Below are positions 31,966-42,731 of a stretch of DNA of 64,000 bases, one piece after another. A program made the translations under genes and the position numbers. The notes under the pieces were generated by a model. It did no database searches. It saw nothing but the letters and a program-made list of their open reading frames with translations, and had not been told where the DNA came from. Where the stretch lies: the NCBI GenBank assembly GCA_023052935.1, contig CM041293.1, positions 177,311,600 through 177,375,599 of the forward strand, written 5' to 3'. This DNA comes from Piezodorus guildinii. Taxonomy: Eukaryota; Arthropoda; Insecta; Hemiptera; Pentatomidae. How positions within the stretch are numbered: position 1 is the stretch's first letter; every line of letters begins with the position of its first letter.

Positions 31966-32700
31966 TATACAATGATATCAGAATACTAATACAGATAAAA
32001 TAAACTAAAATGTCTTAATTATGAAGGAAGCTTGTAAATATTAAGCCTACCGCTGAGGATCACTCCAAAAGGAACAATGGAGTGGATTAACTTGTGCGCT
32101 TGGAGTGAAGGCGACTCAAAGGGCTTCCCTCACTCCACCATTCCATTGTTCCAGATCTTAGGGAAAGGTAGTCATTTATACTGGCTTAAGCGAGCATTAA
32201 CGGAGTCATAAATCTCCTTCACGTGAAATCAAAGGTTACTCCTGCACAGTCACATGAAGAGGAGTTTGGTGTCGATTAATTAATTTCGAGAAATGTAGGG
32301 ATTGAACATACCAAAATAAGAAACTGCAACTAATTAATAACTTCCACAGTACTTAAGGAGTTGATCCATAAGATCTTTCGGCTGTTGAAGGGTGAAATAA
32401 AACAAGTTTTGTTATTTTTTATGCAAAGAATAAACTTTATTCAGTAATTTAATCACATTTTTTATTAATGATCTGTTGACATAATTTTAATAATTTCATT
32501 ATAACTGTTAAACGCTAGGATATATATCATCCTAACAATTACATTTAACAACGATATTTTCCATCCATTAAATTTCTGATTAGGAAAAATTAATTTTCGA
32601 ACCGAACAACAGACTATAGATTATCATTCCATTTAAAAGATTCACACGAATAACTGGAATATTAGTCTAATTTTTACCTATATATATACATACATACATA
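31966..32700. other. No gene seen; imperfect hairpin at 32071-32152
   Basis: GGAACAATGG at 32071-32080 and CCATTGTTCC at 32143-32152 are inverted, with an inner GGAGTGAAGG / CCCTCACTCC pair. The rest is AT-rich and unassigned. Confidence 0.45.
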
Positions 32701-33100
32701 CATACAGGATGTTTCGTAATTGTTAAGGGAACAGGGCCCTTAACACTTTTACTACTGCCGTCTAGCAGACAATGGCATAATTACTGTCATCACAACGCCA
32801 TCTAGGGGCAGCCAGAGGAAGGGACCCTCTGCCAAAATTCGCATGTATTGGCAAGACCCCCATGCTGGTCAGTAATTGACAGAGAGACACTGGTAGTGAA
32901 GTGAGCACATGTGCCCAACAGTGTAAGACATTTTCATTACTTCATACATTAATAATTACTTCATCATGGAGGAGTAATTCTTAGGAGCCCGCCTACCCAT
33001 GGGCCGACAGGGAAGAGGACGAAGGGAAGAAGGAAGAAACAAAGAAAATACAGATATGTACAATAGAATAAGATAACTAACCCCACTTACCATATGTAGC
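32701..33100. other. Unassigned G/C-richer stretch, possibly an old transposon
   Basis: Begins ACAGGATGTTTCGTAATTGT and includes two related motifs, GCCGTCTAGCAGACAATGGC and CGCCATCTAGGGGCAGCC. I recognise no protein or defined termini. Confidence 0.35.
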
Positions 33101-33190
33101 AATAGCAACAAATACAAACCATTCATTCATACAGTCCCCTATTCATTGAAAAACACAGCCCATCAATTATTTCATTTTATTATCATCAAA

Positions 33191-33513
33191 GGGAGCGGCG
33201 TGGTCTAGTGGATAGAGCACTAGTCTGCTGTGCTCCGGGTCCTGGGTTCGAATCCCGGCTGTGGCAGAAATATTATTTATTCTGTTAATTCAATCGGGGG
33301 ACGACCCTAGGGTATGGAGACCCTCCTAGGGCAGACCCAGCCTCTATAAAGTGGGTACCCAAATTAATTGGGGAAAAACCTGGCGGCTGAGCGTGATTAA
33401 GGCCTAATCACCTCATTGCACTGCCGTTGGCCTAGAAACAGTACGAATCTCTATATGTACTGAGCCCAAGACCCTTCATGGGTTGTAGTGGTACAGGTTT
33501 TTTTTATTTTTTT
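33191..33513 (+). mobile_element. SINE-A, full-length copy with 17-bp target duplication
   Basis: 323 bp bounded by perfect ATTTTATTATCATCAAA duplications (33174-33190, 33514-33530). The tRNA-like head has an A box (TGGTCTAGTGG) and B box (GGTTCGAATCC). The body includes GGTATGGAGACCCTCC and GGCGGCTGAGCGTGATTAAG. The tail is T-rich (CAGGTTTTTTTTATTTTTTT) rather than poly(A). The head differs from the array units at 21085-22260 by a single base (CTCCGGG against CTCCAGG). Confidence 0.93.
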
Positions 33514-33713
33514 ATTTTATTATCATCAAAAGTCCCCTGGAACGTCCCAGGGCTTAGATAATAAACAGTAATTGTACGGCACTATTTTAGGTTTGTGATC
33601 ATCTTAACATATACCTCAAAACCATTTATTAAACAGATACCAAAGGTTAAAGATTTATTATTCATTTACAAAAATAATACTAACTGTACAAAGTTTAACG
33701 TATATAATCCTAA

Positions 33714-33753
33714 AAAATCTAGTGCGGCGACACACAACTTTCCCTTACTTTTG
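33714..33753 (+). repeat. UR1 left-end fragment
   Basis: AAAATCTAGTGCGGCGACAC then ACAACTTTCCCTTAC; only the terminus remains. Confidence 0.65.
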
Positions 33754-33759
33754 GTTCAC

Positions 33760-33955
33760 CCCTACCTCGAATTTGAAGGCTATACGGGGTTTCTCGGGCC
33801 CAGAGGGAGAGGGCGGGGTATAAATGTCGAGATAAAATCCCCCAGCACCGATACTCGAACTCGTAAATTATTTGGTTTCAAATTTTCGCTTCTCTGTTGC
33901 TAGGCAACGCGTGCTCAAAGCAACGCGCGCTAATACCCTCGGCCACCCCGCCCCA
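33760..33955 (-). repeat. SINE-D: tRNA-Leu/Ser-like head
   Basis: On the minus strand, GGGGCGGGGTGGCCGAGGGT resembles the 5' arm and A box of a class II tRNA. GAGTTCGAGTATC about 85 nt later resembles a B box. Between them is GTTGCCTAGCAAC, a perfect palindromic hairpin. G/C-richer than its surroundings. A tRNA-derived SINE is the likeliest reading. Confidence 0.6.
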
Positions 33956-34254
33956 ATACACACAGGACTAGACAAATGATGATAAATACAGCGATGATAC
34001 ACTAAAACACAAAGAACAGGACAAACAGGTGAATAACTACTGTCATTGCTTATCATTCATTAGTTTATCAGGTGATTAAAACCTGTTATTTAGTATTAAG
34101 CTTTGTACGGTCAGTCTTAATTTTGTAAATAGATATTAAACCTTTAATATCTGTTTAATAAATGAGTTTGAGATATATGTTAATATGAACTTTTTTTTTT
34201 ATTTTGTGTTAGTTAACACACACCTAAAATAGTGCCGTGCAATTACGAAACACT

Positions 34255-34375
<121 letters not shown>

Positions 34376-34871
34376 AATATAGTGTGTGTGTGTATACATA
34401 CATATGTGTATTAAGTATTGTATATAAGACTTAATCTTAGAAATTTGGAGGTTGGGCCGCACTGGGGACTCGCATTGCTCCAGTTGTGTAACATGACCTT
34501 TGGCATATATTGTCATGCTGAGGCGGCATTCAACTCATTTCTGTCTTTTTGTTATTTCTATCTTATTTAGTTTTTAAAATTGTTGTTTATTATTAATTAC
34601 ATTAATAAACATTTGCTGTCTTGGTTCGTATCAGTCAGTAATTTCCTAAACAGATAACAGGCATCTTGAATAAATAAACATAAAACAAATAAAGTTACGT
34701 TATCTTCGGAAGCATTTTAACTACCGTTAAAAGTCTGTATAATTTAATATGAATTTGAATGAACATTTGCACAAAAACATTTCCTTCATAAATGATTGTT
34801 TTTTTTTTTGTTTTTTTTATTTAATTTTACTACTGTATATAAAATTATATAGCAAGTAAAAGTGTTAACTC

Positions 34872-35264
34872 ACAATTGAGACGTTGATTTCCAAAAGGTA
34901 TTAAAGGACATTTTTTACGAAATTGATTTTTTTACATATTTGTATTCTCATCATTTAGTTTTATCTAAATATTCTATTTGATGTTATCTAATGATTTCTC
35001 AAGTCCTTAAAAAACGCGATTTAGAAATGCGGTCATTTTCTAAAAGTACTAATTACGCATTTATTTTCGTCCCAAATCATAAAATATTTCATTCCATAAC
35101 TTTAATATGATATTATTATTATAGTAAAAAAAATAATTCTATATTTTAATGCAAAAAGATCGAAATTAGCTAGTTTAATAATATAGTAATGAGAGATTTT
35201 CGCGCTTCCTGTAAAATTTCCTAGAATGGATATAGTACCTTTTGGAAATCAACGTCTCAATTGT
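34872..35264. mobile_element. 393-bp MITE with perfect 29-bp terminal inverted repeats
   Basis: 34872-34900 (starting ACAATTGAGACGTTGATTTC) is the exact reverse complement of 35236-35264. The interior is AT-rich and non-coding. I see no clear target-site duplication, so the superfamily cannot be assigned. The adjacent 34376-34871 has no supported feature. Confidence 0.88.
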
Positions 35265-35269
35265 AGAAG

Positions 35270-35485
35270 TGAAATTATCTTGCGAAGAACCTACCCAGTG
35301 GTAGCATTTCAATGTTTATTTTATTAGCAGGCTTGTCGGAGGGCTATCAGGAATACATGGGGATGATAGGTTGCAGACCGGGAGTTCTTCAGGGGTTCGG
35401 AATTTTAAGAGGTATATATATTTCGGGCTAGGTGCCACAAATGGGATATTAAAGTAATTATGGATGATTTATATTGAGACGAACA
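35270..35485 (-). pseudogene. LINE-E ORF end fragment
   Basis: The minus strand shares segments with 59112-59520 (ATATCCCATTTGT, TACCACTGGGTAG, CCTGATAGCC) and gives a similar degraded peptide. Only the extreme C-terminus and start of the 3' UTR remain. Confidence 0.5.
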
Positions 35486-35567
35486 ATTCGGTCAAAATAA
35501 GATCTGTCAGATCATTTCAATATCGATAAAACCTACATGTTTTCCTATATAGTATATAATATTGATA

Positions 35568-36324
35568 TTGGGTTGTTTGACATGAAATGTCCGTATTTAT
35601 AGTTTCTGAAATACATAAAGGATTTTGCAGGTCTGTGTTGTTTTCTTCCGAATGTTTACATATTTAAAGTAAACAGTTACTAATCTTCTGCCTTTGTATT
35701 ATAAACATTAGCTTCCCAATCAATTACCCACTTTTGAGTATACCTCCAAATATGAACATGGAAACACGCCATTTTCGAGTAATATTTTTGTACGAGACAA
35801 CGATGTCCTCAAACATACAATAGAAGGAAACCCCACCAAACAGTTAAAGGACTCTCAGCATAACTGAATGCAAGTGCATCTACCGTTTCCAGACATTTAA
35901 AGTGTATTGGGAAAGTAAAAAAGCTCGATACATGGGTACCTCATGATCTCACTGAGCGGCAGCAAGACCCCATGTTTCAAAACACCGTGCAAAAATTGAA
36001 AGAACTGGGCTACGAAGTTCTTCCGCACCCACCATATTCTCCCGACTTGTCTTCAACAGATTACCACCTGTTCAGGAATTTAGACAACTTCGTCAAAGGA
36101 AAACTTTTTGAAAATGATGATCAAGTGAAAAGTGCGTTTTCAGATTTTGTTTCACTTCAAAGCTCAGAGTTTTTCAGTTCAGGGATAAAAAATGTTGTGT
36201 CACGTTGGGAAAATGTGTAGAAAAAGAAGGTAAATACTTCGAATAAAATTATTTTGTTTTCATATCGTATTTTTAATAATAATCCTTTACCTTGAAGACG
36301 GACATTTCATGTGACACAACCCAA
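35568..36324 (+). mobile_element. Mariner-A copy 5, shortest copy, flanked by TA
   Basis: TTGGGTTGTTTGACATGAAA to CACAACCCAA with TA at 35566-35567 and 36325-36326. 757 bp. A further deletion removes the helix-turn-helix. The shared CTGAGCGGCA/AGACCCC junction is present. Confidence 0.92.
35972..36220 (+). pseudogene. Mariner transposase C-terminus with third catalytic Asp
   Basis: 82 codons: TVQKLKELGYEVLPHPPYSP, then DLSSTDYHLFRNLDNFVKG and FENDDQVKSAFSDFVSLQSS. It has the third aspartate (STD) only. The frame start is artificial because the preceding region is the internal-deletion junction. Confidence 0.87.
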
Positions 36325-36469
36325 TATATATATATATATATAGTATTATCATAATTCTTTAATTAGATAATTTTATATAAAATAAAATAAAACAAAATCA
36401 ATGGTATCAGGGGAGATATTTCGTTTTGAACTTCAATTGTGATTGGTCCGCTTGGTGTGATTGGTGTTA

Positions 36470-36745
36470 TTTGTTATTGATTTAATGACCCTTTCTGCTA
36501 CTACGGAAATCGGATGATGCTATAGTGGGGTTCCTTAACTTTGCCCATCCATGTTTAATTAGTATAGGGATCTTTAATGAGCACCTGACATCGCACCTCT
36601 CACCATTTTATGCCCCCTACAAAGGACGGCATAACTATGTCTTTTTTACTCACTTTCGAAAATCTTAGAGCCATCTGTCGAGTTTGATGAAGTGATCTTG
36701 GACACAGAAGGGTGTTATGCTAGCCACTACACATATTCTTCTAAC
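36470..36745 (-). repeat. SINE-B copy, diverged
   Basis: Tail and body (ACCTGACATCGCAC, AAGGACGGCATAACT) and head complement (GTTATGCTAGCCACTAC) in reverse orientation. The B box is decayed. Confidence 0.72.
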
Positions 36746-36756
36746 CGAAAAACGTT

Positions 36757-37083
36757 TTCTCCTATTGTTGGTTATCTAATCCTTTCATATATCATATTTA
36801 ATAATTCATCAATTATAATAACGAAAAACGGTTAATTATTTTGGAGGGGGAAATGAAGGTAGTTTAGAAGGAGGGGGCAGGAAATCGGTCTTTGAGCTCT
36901 GTCAGACCTTTTCAGTGTGGATAAAACCAAAATGATACTACAGAATGTTACGACAATATGCTGAGTTTAACAAAAAATATATTACGAGCTATTTTTAAGA
37001 AAATCGTAAAACGTTTTTATATAAAGCGTCACTTGGGAGATGTACAGATTTAATTGAAAAAGTTGTAAACTTTCAGGCATTTA
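36757..37083 (+). repeat. UR1 diverged middle fragment
   Basis: TTTTCTCCTATTGTTGGTTA through AAGAAAATCGTAAAACG, lying between SINE-B copies. Confidence 0.6.
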
Positions 37084-37104
37084 CTAGTCTTTCATTTCAT
37101 CTAC

Positions 37105-37395
37105 TGATTTGTTTGTTTATTTAACGTCAGTTTATGCTACTGTGGTTAATCGGACGGGTCTACAATGGAAGTCCTAAATTTTGCCTATCCAGGTTTAATT
37201 AGGACAGGGATCCTTAACGAGTACCTGACATCGCACAGACTCAGGAGCACCTTTTTACGTCGACTCCGAAGGACGGCATAACTGAGGATTTTTCACTCCC
37301 ATTAAAAAGTCTTCGGACTACTTGGGGGTTTGAACCAGTGACCTTTGGCATAGAAGGCTGTTATGCTAGCCACCCTGCGACAGGTGATCCCCATC
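37105..37395 (-). mobile_element. SINE-B, nearly complete copy
   Basis: Left tail TTTGTTTATTTAACGTCAGT, body, and tRNA-like head at right: B box complement GGGGGTTTGAACCAGTGACC and A-box side GGCTGTTATGCTAGCCACCC. About 290 bp. This copy and 56013-56295 define the family: a head ending near the B box, a body with GTACTCGTTAAAGATCCC, and a TAAATAAA tail. Confidence 0.82.
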
Positions 37396-37434
37396 TGTTC
37401 CATCTACTTCTTTAATAACAATATTATACTTTCG

Positions 37435-37617
37435 TGGCTAATCGGACGATGCTACAGTGGGAGTCCTAAATATTGCCTATCCAGGTTCGGGACCTCCATT
37501 GTACGTCCCGTCCGAAGTATTACATAACCAACGATTTTTCACTCTCTGGCTATCTGCTGGGTTTGAAACCTCAGTCTTGGGTATAGAAGGCTTACCTCCG
37601 CTGTACCACAGGTGACC
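37435..37617 (-). repeat. SINE-B, second partial copy in tandem
   Basis: CGTGGCTAATCGGACGATGC to CCACAGGTGACCC, with part of the body deleted. Same orientation as the preceding copy. Confidence 0.75.
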
Positions 37618-38086
37618 CTTTTCCTTAGTTTATATTTCTCTTATTAAAGGATAGACTTAAGTAATTTTGAGAATAATCCTTACTAACCTTTTATTATGTA
37701 ATTGAAAAAAAAAAACCTAGCAAACTTTTAAAATTTGGTACAATTAAAAGAGTTGTGTCCCCTCAGATTTCACTGCTTACAAAGTTTGAATGTAAAATTA
37801 TCATTTTAGTCAAATACATTTGCCCTCACCAATTCTAGACCGGAGCGGTAATGTATGCACAGTTTAACCTTAATAGGTAGATCGTTTAGTGGCAGGTTGA
37901 AGAAACAAAGGGCAGAGTTGCTATCGGACTGGTGGATGTCCGATTGCTATTAGGTCGATAGTCATGAGGGCATACTAATCGATTCTTTGAATCGACTATG
38001 CTCTCTGCTTTGTTCACGCTATCAATCAATCCGGCAATAAACTTTTCATAGAATCCAGGGCACATTAACCGATATCGGCCAACTAG
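37618..38086. other. No recognised feature
   Basis: AT-rich flanks with a mixed-composition centre (37840-38080). No ORF or family match. Confidence 0.4.
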
Positions 38087-38201
38087 AGGTGCAATTTTAT
38101 GACTTTTTACGATTTTCTAAAAAACGACTATAGCGATAATATATAAATAGATGACTCTTTCATCTTCCTTATAAGTTTATTATTACATGAGCTACAATCA
38201 A

Positions 38202-38244
38202 GAGTCAACGTTTCAGGGACCTTCCTTCTCCATCTTCAGGACTC
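38202..38244 (-). ncRNA. Hammerhead-ribozyme-like motif
   Basis: On the minus strand, in order: GAGUC, the core CUGAAGA (fits CUGANGA), a GGA...UCC stem-II candidate, GAAAC, GUU and GACUC. GACUC and GAGUC pair perfectly (5 bp) as stem I. Stem III would be just AC/GU, as in minimal Penelope-type hammerheads thought to act as dimers. Activity is not known. Confidence 0.55.
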
Positions 38245-38319
38245 ACTACAATACAATAACAAATTATAATTTGTTATTATAAAAATAAATTTTCTATGTA
38301 CTAATTAAAAATCAATATA

Positions 38320-39176
38320 AAAAAATCTGGTGCGGGCAACACACGACTTTCACTTACCTCCATTATTAAAATCAATGAAAGAATTTTCAAATACAGTTAG
38401 AGATAAAAATACGTAAAACTATTAAAGAATTAATTAAATGGAATTTCTGTAGAAACATGTGTTTTCTTAAAAAATCTATTATATTATTATCTAAAATAAT
38501 CACTTAGTTTTATCGGCTTTTCATCACTCTCTATTACTATTAAAAGCTTGTGTATGAGATGATATTTTTTCTAAAATCTCAAGCTTTCCAACGGTATATC
38601 ATACATGTATATTACTGTTCCTATGTTCAAAAACAAAAAATTGCATTAAAAATATATTTTTTGAGTTTTCCCCTTTAGGTGTTTTTCAAATTCGCTCAAC
38701 TTGCATATCTAGCTCTTATTTATCAATACTAACAAGATAATATGGTTATTTTTATAAAATCAACAAAATTAAAGCTACTTTAGAAGAAGAAAATGTAAAA
38801 TATCGGCATTTAAACCCTACCAGACCATTTTAATCAGAATGAAAACTACATGATATTAAGGCCCATTAAATTTTACATCGATGTAGCGAGTTTAATCAAA
38901 ATCGTCGGAATCGTTTTCGAGAGAATCGAAAAAAGGTGCAAAATGCATTGTATAAAGTGGCTCTTCTTTTAGGCTCATTTTAATGAAAAAGGTTTTGTAA
39001 CGCCTCGGACGTATAGTTCCGCCCGGGAATTACCACACACACACGACAGACCTTTTTGCGGGACTTGGTTATTTGGATTCAGGGGACCCTAAAACGTGTA
39101 TTTCCGTTGAAAACTGGAATTCGAAAATTTTCACGATCGCAATACTTTCCCTTATATATAGTAAATGAAAGTAAAA
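38320..39176 (+). repeat. UR1 copy, nearly full length
   Basis: AAAAATCTGGTGCGGGCAAC to TATAGTAAATGAAAGTAAAA. Shares all blocks with 41250-42119. A small reverse UR1 scrap lies at 38090-38137. Confidence 0.88.
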
Positions 39177-39362
39177 AGTAAAAATGTTTTTTAGGTAAAT
39201 TTTGTTTAATTATAATTTATATGTATATTATCATATACACCATGCATATAAAGCCATATATTTTAGTTGAAATGTTATCTTGAACATGAAGTTGTGCAAG
39301 GTAACGGATGGTGATGAATAGGCATACACTTTTTTTTTAATTTATTTATTGGAATTTACGTC

Positions 39363-39592
39363 TTTACGTCTCGGGCGTATATTTGTCTTAAATATGAAAT
39401 TTCAGTTTCATAGGACTTTTCGTTTCCGCCCGGGAGTTACCACACACACACCCACAGACCTTTTTGCGGGACTTAGTTATTTGGACTTAGGGGACCCTAA
39501 AACGTGTATTTCCGTTGAAAACTGGAATTTGAAAATTATCACGATCGCAATACTTTCCCTTACTATGTATAGTAAGTGAAAGTAAAAATATA
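39363..39592 (+). repeat. UR1 right-end fragment
   Basis: GTCTCGGGCGTATATTTGTC to the right terminus TAGTAAGTGAAAGTAAAAAT. It is joined at its left to a reversed LINE tail (39331-39355). Confidence 0.8.
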
Positions 39593-39617
39593 AGAATGTT
39601 ACATGCGTGTAAAAGGC

Positions 39618-39702
39618 TATTATGGATTTCAACTATACCTTCCAAATTTGAACCCGGAACTTTAGGTATAGAAAACTGTAATGCTATCCACCCACAGGTG
39701 AC
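39618..39702 (-). repeat. SINE-B head fragment
   Basis: AATTTGAACCCGGAAC (B box side) and GCTATCCACCCACAGGTGACC in reverse orientation. Confidence 0.6.
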
Positions 39703-40254
39703 CACACATTATTTTTTACTCACTATTTTTTTAATCTTTATTGTTTTTTTAATTCAGTTAATTTTTTCATGGTATTTAACTTATTTACAAATAGAACTCG
39801 ACTGTGTATCCTGTTATTTTTTTAGCCATGATTAAGACCTGTAATGTTGCTTGAATAAATACTTTATTTATGAACCTCCTCAGCCTTCGTTAATTATTTA
39901 AATGAATTATTTTTTATTATTATATCTTGAATAAAATATTAATATAAAGCATATTTTGTGATTATTTGCTCATTATGCCCAGGCTAAAATATTTTTCAAG
40001 AGGAGTAGCAAAGAGCTGACTGAAGTGCCCCGAACAATGAAGCAAATTAGGAAGAGGGTAATTTCATCTAGAAATGCCGTATTAACTCTGACGTCACAAG
40101 AATCCATCTTTTTTTCTTTCTGTTAGACGGAGAAAGAATATTTGATTTAGGGATTTTAAAATAGAATTTAACTACTACAAAATTAATTTTAATTCTAGTA
40201 AAATGCTTTTATTTTATTATTTTCAATAATGAAATTTTTATCGTAAAAAAAGAA

Positions 40255-40257
<3 letters not shown>

Positions 40258-40310
<53 letters not shown>
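40258..40310. repeat. (TA)n microsatellite
   Basis: About 26 TA units inside the candidate LTR. Confidence 0.9.
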
Positions 40311-40314
<4 letters not shown>

Positions 40315-40514
40315 GTGTATTTTAGAGGTGTTTAAATTATTTTTGTAATATTGTGAACGATATAACATGTGTTCTATTAGATTGACACAATTAAGTTAGA
40401 TTGCTTCAATAAATTAGTACCTTTGAAAATTATCAATTTGTGTTTCTTTCGATTTTCATTATTTAATTATTCCTTCTCTCTGAAAACAAAACATTTGGCA
40501 TCCCTTGTGGGGAA

Positions 40515-40682
40515 ATGTTTAAGAAGGAAATGTCAGAAAGAGAATTAAATAAATTGAAAAGTGAAAGAAGACTCTTCACAATCCAGGCTAATAAAGTAGA
40601 AGAAATTATAAGTCCTTGTGATAATGAAATGTTGGGTGGAGAATTTTCTTATTTGAATCCTTTGGTTTTCCAATTTATTTAA
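40515..40682 (+). pseudogene. Gag-like N-terminal ORF remnant (55 codons)
   Basis: It begins MFKKEMSERELNKLKSERRL and continues FTIQANKVEEIISPCDN. Its charged helical composition resembles the start of BEL/Pao gag proteins. It runs directly into the second LTR-end repeat and stops there. Too short to assign with certainty. Confidence 0.4.
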
Positions 40683-40709
40683 TTATTCCTTCTCCCCAAT
40701 AACAAAACA

Positions 40710-41249
40710 CACACACATATATATATATATATAAGTTAATTACAAACAGAACTATATAAATTATTATACCGTACTATAATTGTATATAATAATGTTTTGG
40801 AATACATAAACAATTGTGTAATTATTTTCTTCATTTTTCCATTGGAATTTTACAACATTTATGCATGGAGCTATAAAAATCATTTTATTTATGAACATAA
40901 TTTTAATAGCTTAGGTGATGCATTTTATTTTCAACATTGAAGTAGTGTGGTGTGAATCTTATCTATCGATAAAACTCATCATTGATTTTCCCTTGACTAC
41001 GAATATTGTTTTTAGTTTTTTGTCATCTACTTATAAGATGATTTTTTCCAAAACCAGCCTTATTGCACATCTAGATGGTAAGACGAACCTACATTAAAAA
41101 TTTCAGCTTCACAACCATAGTCATTTTTGTGATCCTGCGATGAACACATAAACAACTGAATGATAACTTCCTTTTAGAAATATAGCTGACATTATTCAAA
41201 GTAAACTAAGAATTTTATAATCAATTTAATACTTAAATGAATGCAAAAG
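40710..41249. other. AT-rich interval, nothing recognised
   Basis: (CA)n/(TA)n at 40706-40732, then AT-rich sequence without a supported feature. Confidence 0.5.
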
Positions 41250-42119
41250 TAAAAAATCTGGTGCAGGCAACACACGACTTTTACTTATCTCCATTTTTAA
41301 AATCGATTAAAGAATTTTCAAATACAGTTAGTGATAAAAATGAGTGAAAATAATAAATAATTAAGGAAATTGAATTTTATAGAAATATTTGTTTAAATAA
41401 AAATTCTATTATATTATTATCTAAAATAATCAGTTAGTTTTATCGGCTTTTCACCACTCTTTATTAACTTTTATAATTGTTTCTATAAGGTAATATTTTT
41501 TCTCAAATATTTAGCTTTGCAACGGTATATTATACATGTATATTACTGTTCTTATGTTCAAAAACAAAAATTTGCATTAAAAAAACATTTTTTCAGTTTT
41601 CTCCTTTAGTTGCTTTTCAAATTCGCTCAACTTGCATATTTAGCTGTTTCTAATCAGTGGTAACAAGATAATATAGTTATTTTTATAGAATCGACAAACA
41701 ACTAAAATATTGGCATTTAAGCCCTGTCAGACTATTTCAATCAGAATGAAACCTACATGATATTAAAGCCCATCTAATTTTACAGTGATATAGCGAGTTT
41801 AATCAAAATCGTTAGAGCCGTTTTTGAGATAAACGTAAATAGGTGAAAAATGCATGGTTTACAGTGGGTCTCCTGGTAAGTCGATTTTGGTGAAAAAGTT
41901 ACTGTAACATCTCGGGCGTATGATTGTCTTAAATACGAAACTTCAGTCACCACACACACACATACGGACACACAGACAGACCTTTTTGCGGGACTTGGTC
42001 ATTTGGACTTAAGGGAACCTGAAATGTATATTTCCGTTGAAAACAGGAATTCGAAAATTTTCACGATTGCAATACTTTCTCTTACTATATATTCCATATA
42101 TAGGTAAGTGAATGTAAAA
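41250..42119 (+). repeat. UR1 copy, full length
   Basis: AAAAAATCTGGTGCAGGCAA to ATATAGGTAAGTGAATGTAA, about 870 bp, with a CACACACACA patch near 41950. No ORF. Confidence 0.9.
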
Positions 42120-42223
42120 ATTTGTTTATTTATATAACGCCACTTTTATGCAACTGTAACAATGCTACAGTGGTTGTCCTAAATGTTGCTTATGCAGGTT
42201 TAATTAGGATAGGGATCTTTAAT
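42120..42223 (-). repeat. SINE-B 3' body fragment
   Basis: TTGTTTATTTATATAACGCC through TTAATTAGGATAGGGATC. It starts exactly where the UR1 copy ends. Confidence 0.7.
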
Positions 42224-42731
42224 ACGTTCATACCGTTGGCCTGCACTAGTCTGTCATCGGATGGAGCGTACTGTCGGTATTTATTTCCATATCAATGTTA
42301 TCTATTATTTATAAGGGCAAAAATTAAAAAAAAAAAAAATTAACTGCCGTTCGCACTAGCGAAGATTACTAGAAGAAATCTGAGGTTAGGGTGAAAAAAC
42401 CGCACGAGTTACACAAGTTGCAAAATAAGCTCTTATTAGACTGTTAGAAAATGTAAAACTCGAGTGCAGATCTTAGTAATCGATGATCGATGAAACGCTG
42501 TATGAATTCGAGCACCTCACTGTGGAAAAAATCTGAAACTTGTCCATATTTAACCTTTAGGGTCCAAGATTACGGAAAAAATATGAAAAAAAAATGATAG
42601 TATATTGTCAATTTGTTACGAGGGCAAAAATGGGATTTTTATTGAAGTATGGGAACATTTTATATATTACTTTTTCGGATTCATCGATTTTTCTATTTCA
42701 TATGATCTGTGAAAGTAAGAGATTTATCTAA

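Larger units (their letters stand above)
40121..40709 (+). mobile_element. LTR-retrotransposon remnant
   Basis: A candidate LTR (40121-40493) starts TGTTAGACGG and ends AAAACAAAACA. It is followed by TTTGGCATCCCTTGTGGGG, a leader typical of BEL/Pao- or Gypsy-type elements. A short gag-like ORF comes next, then a repeat of the LTR end (40663-40709, TTTAATTATTCCTTCTCCCC to ACAAAACA). A (TA)n run sits inside the LTR at 40258-40310. Nearly all internal coding sequence is deleted. Confidence 0.5.

Noticed and set aside
32770..32840. CTCF-like site in CGCCATCTAGGGGCAGCC
   Set aside because: Several mismatches to the core consensus when aligned position by position. Only a superficial likeness.
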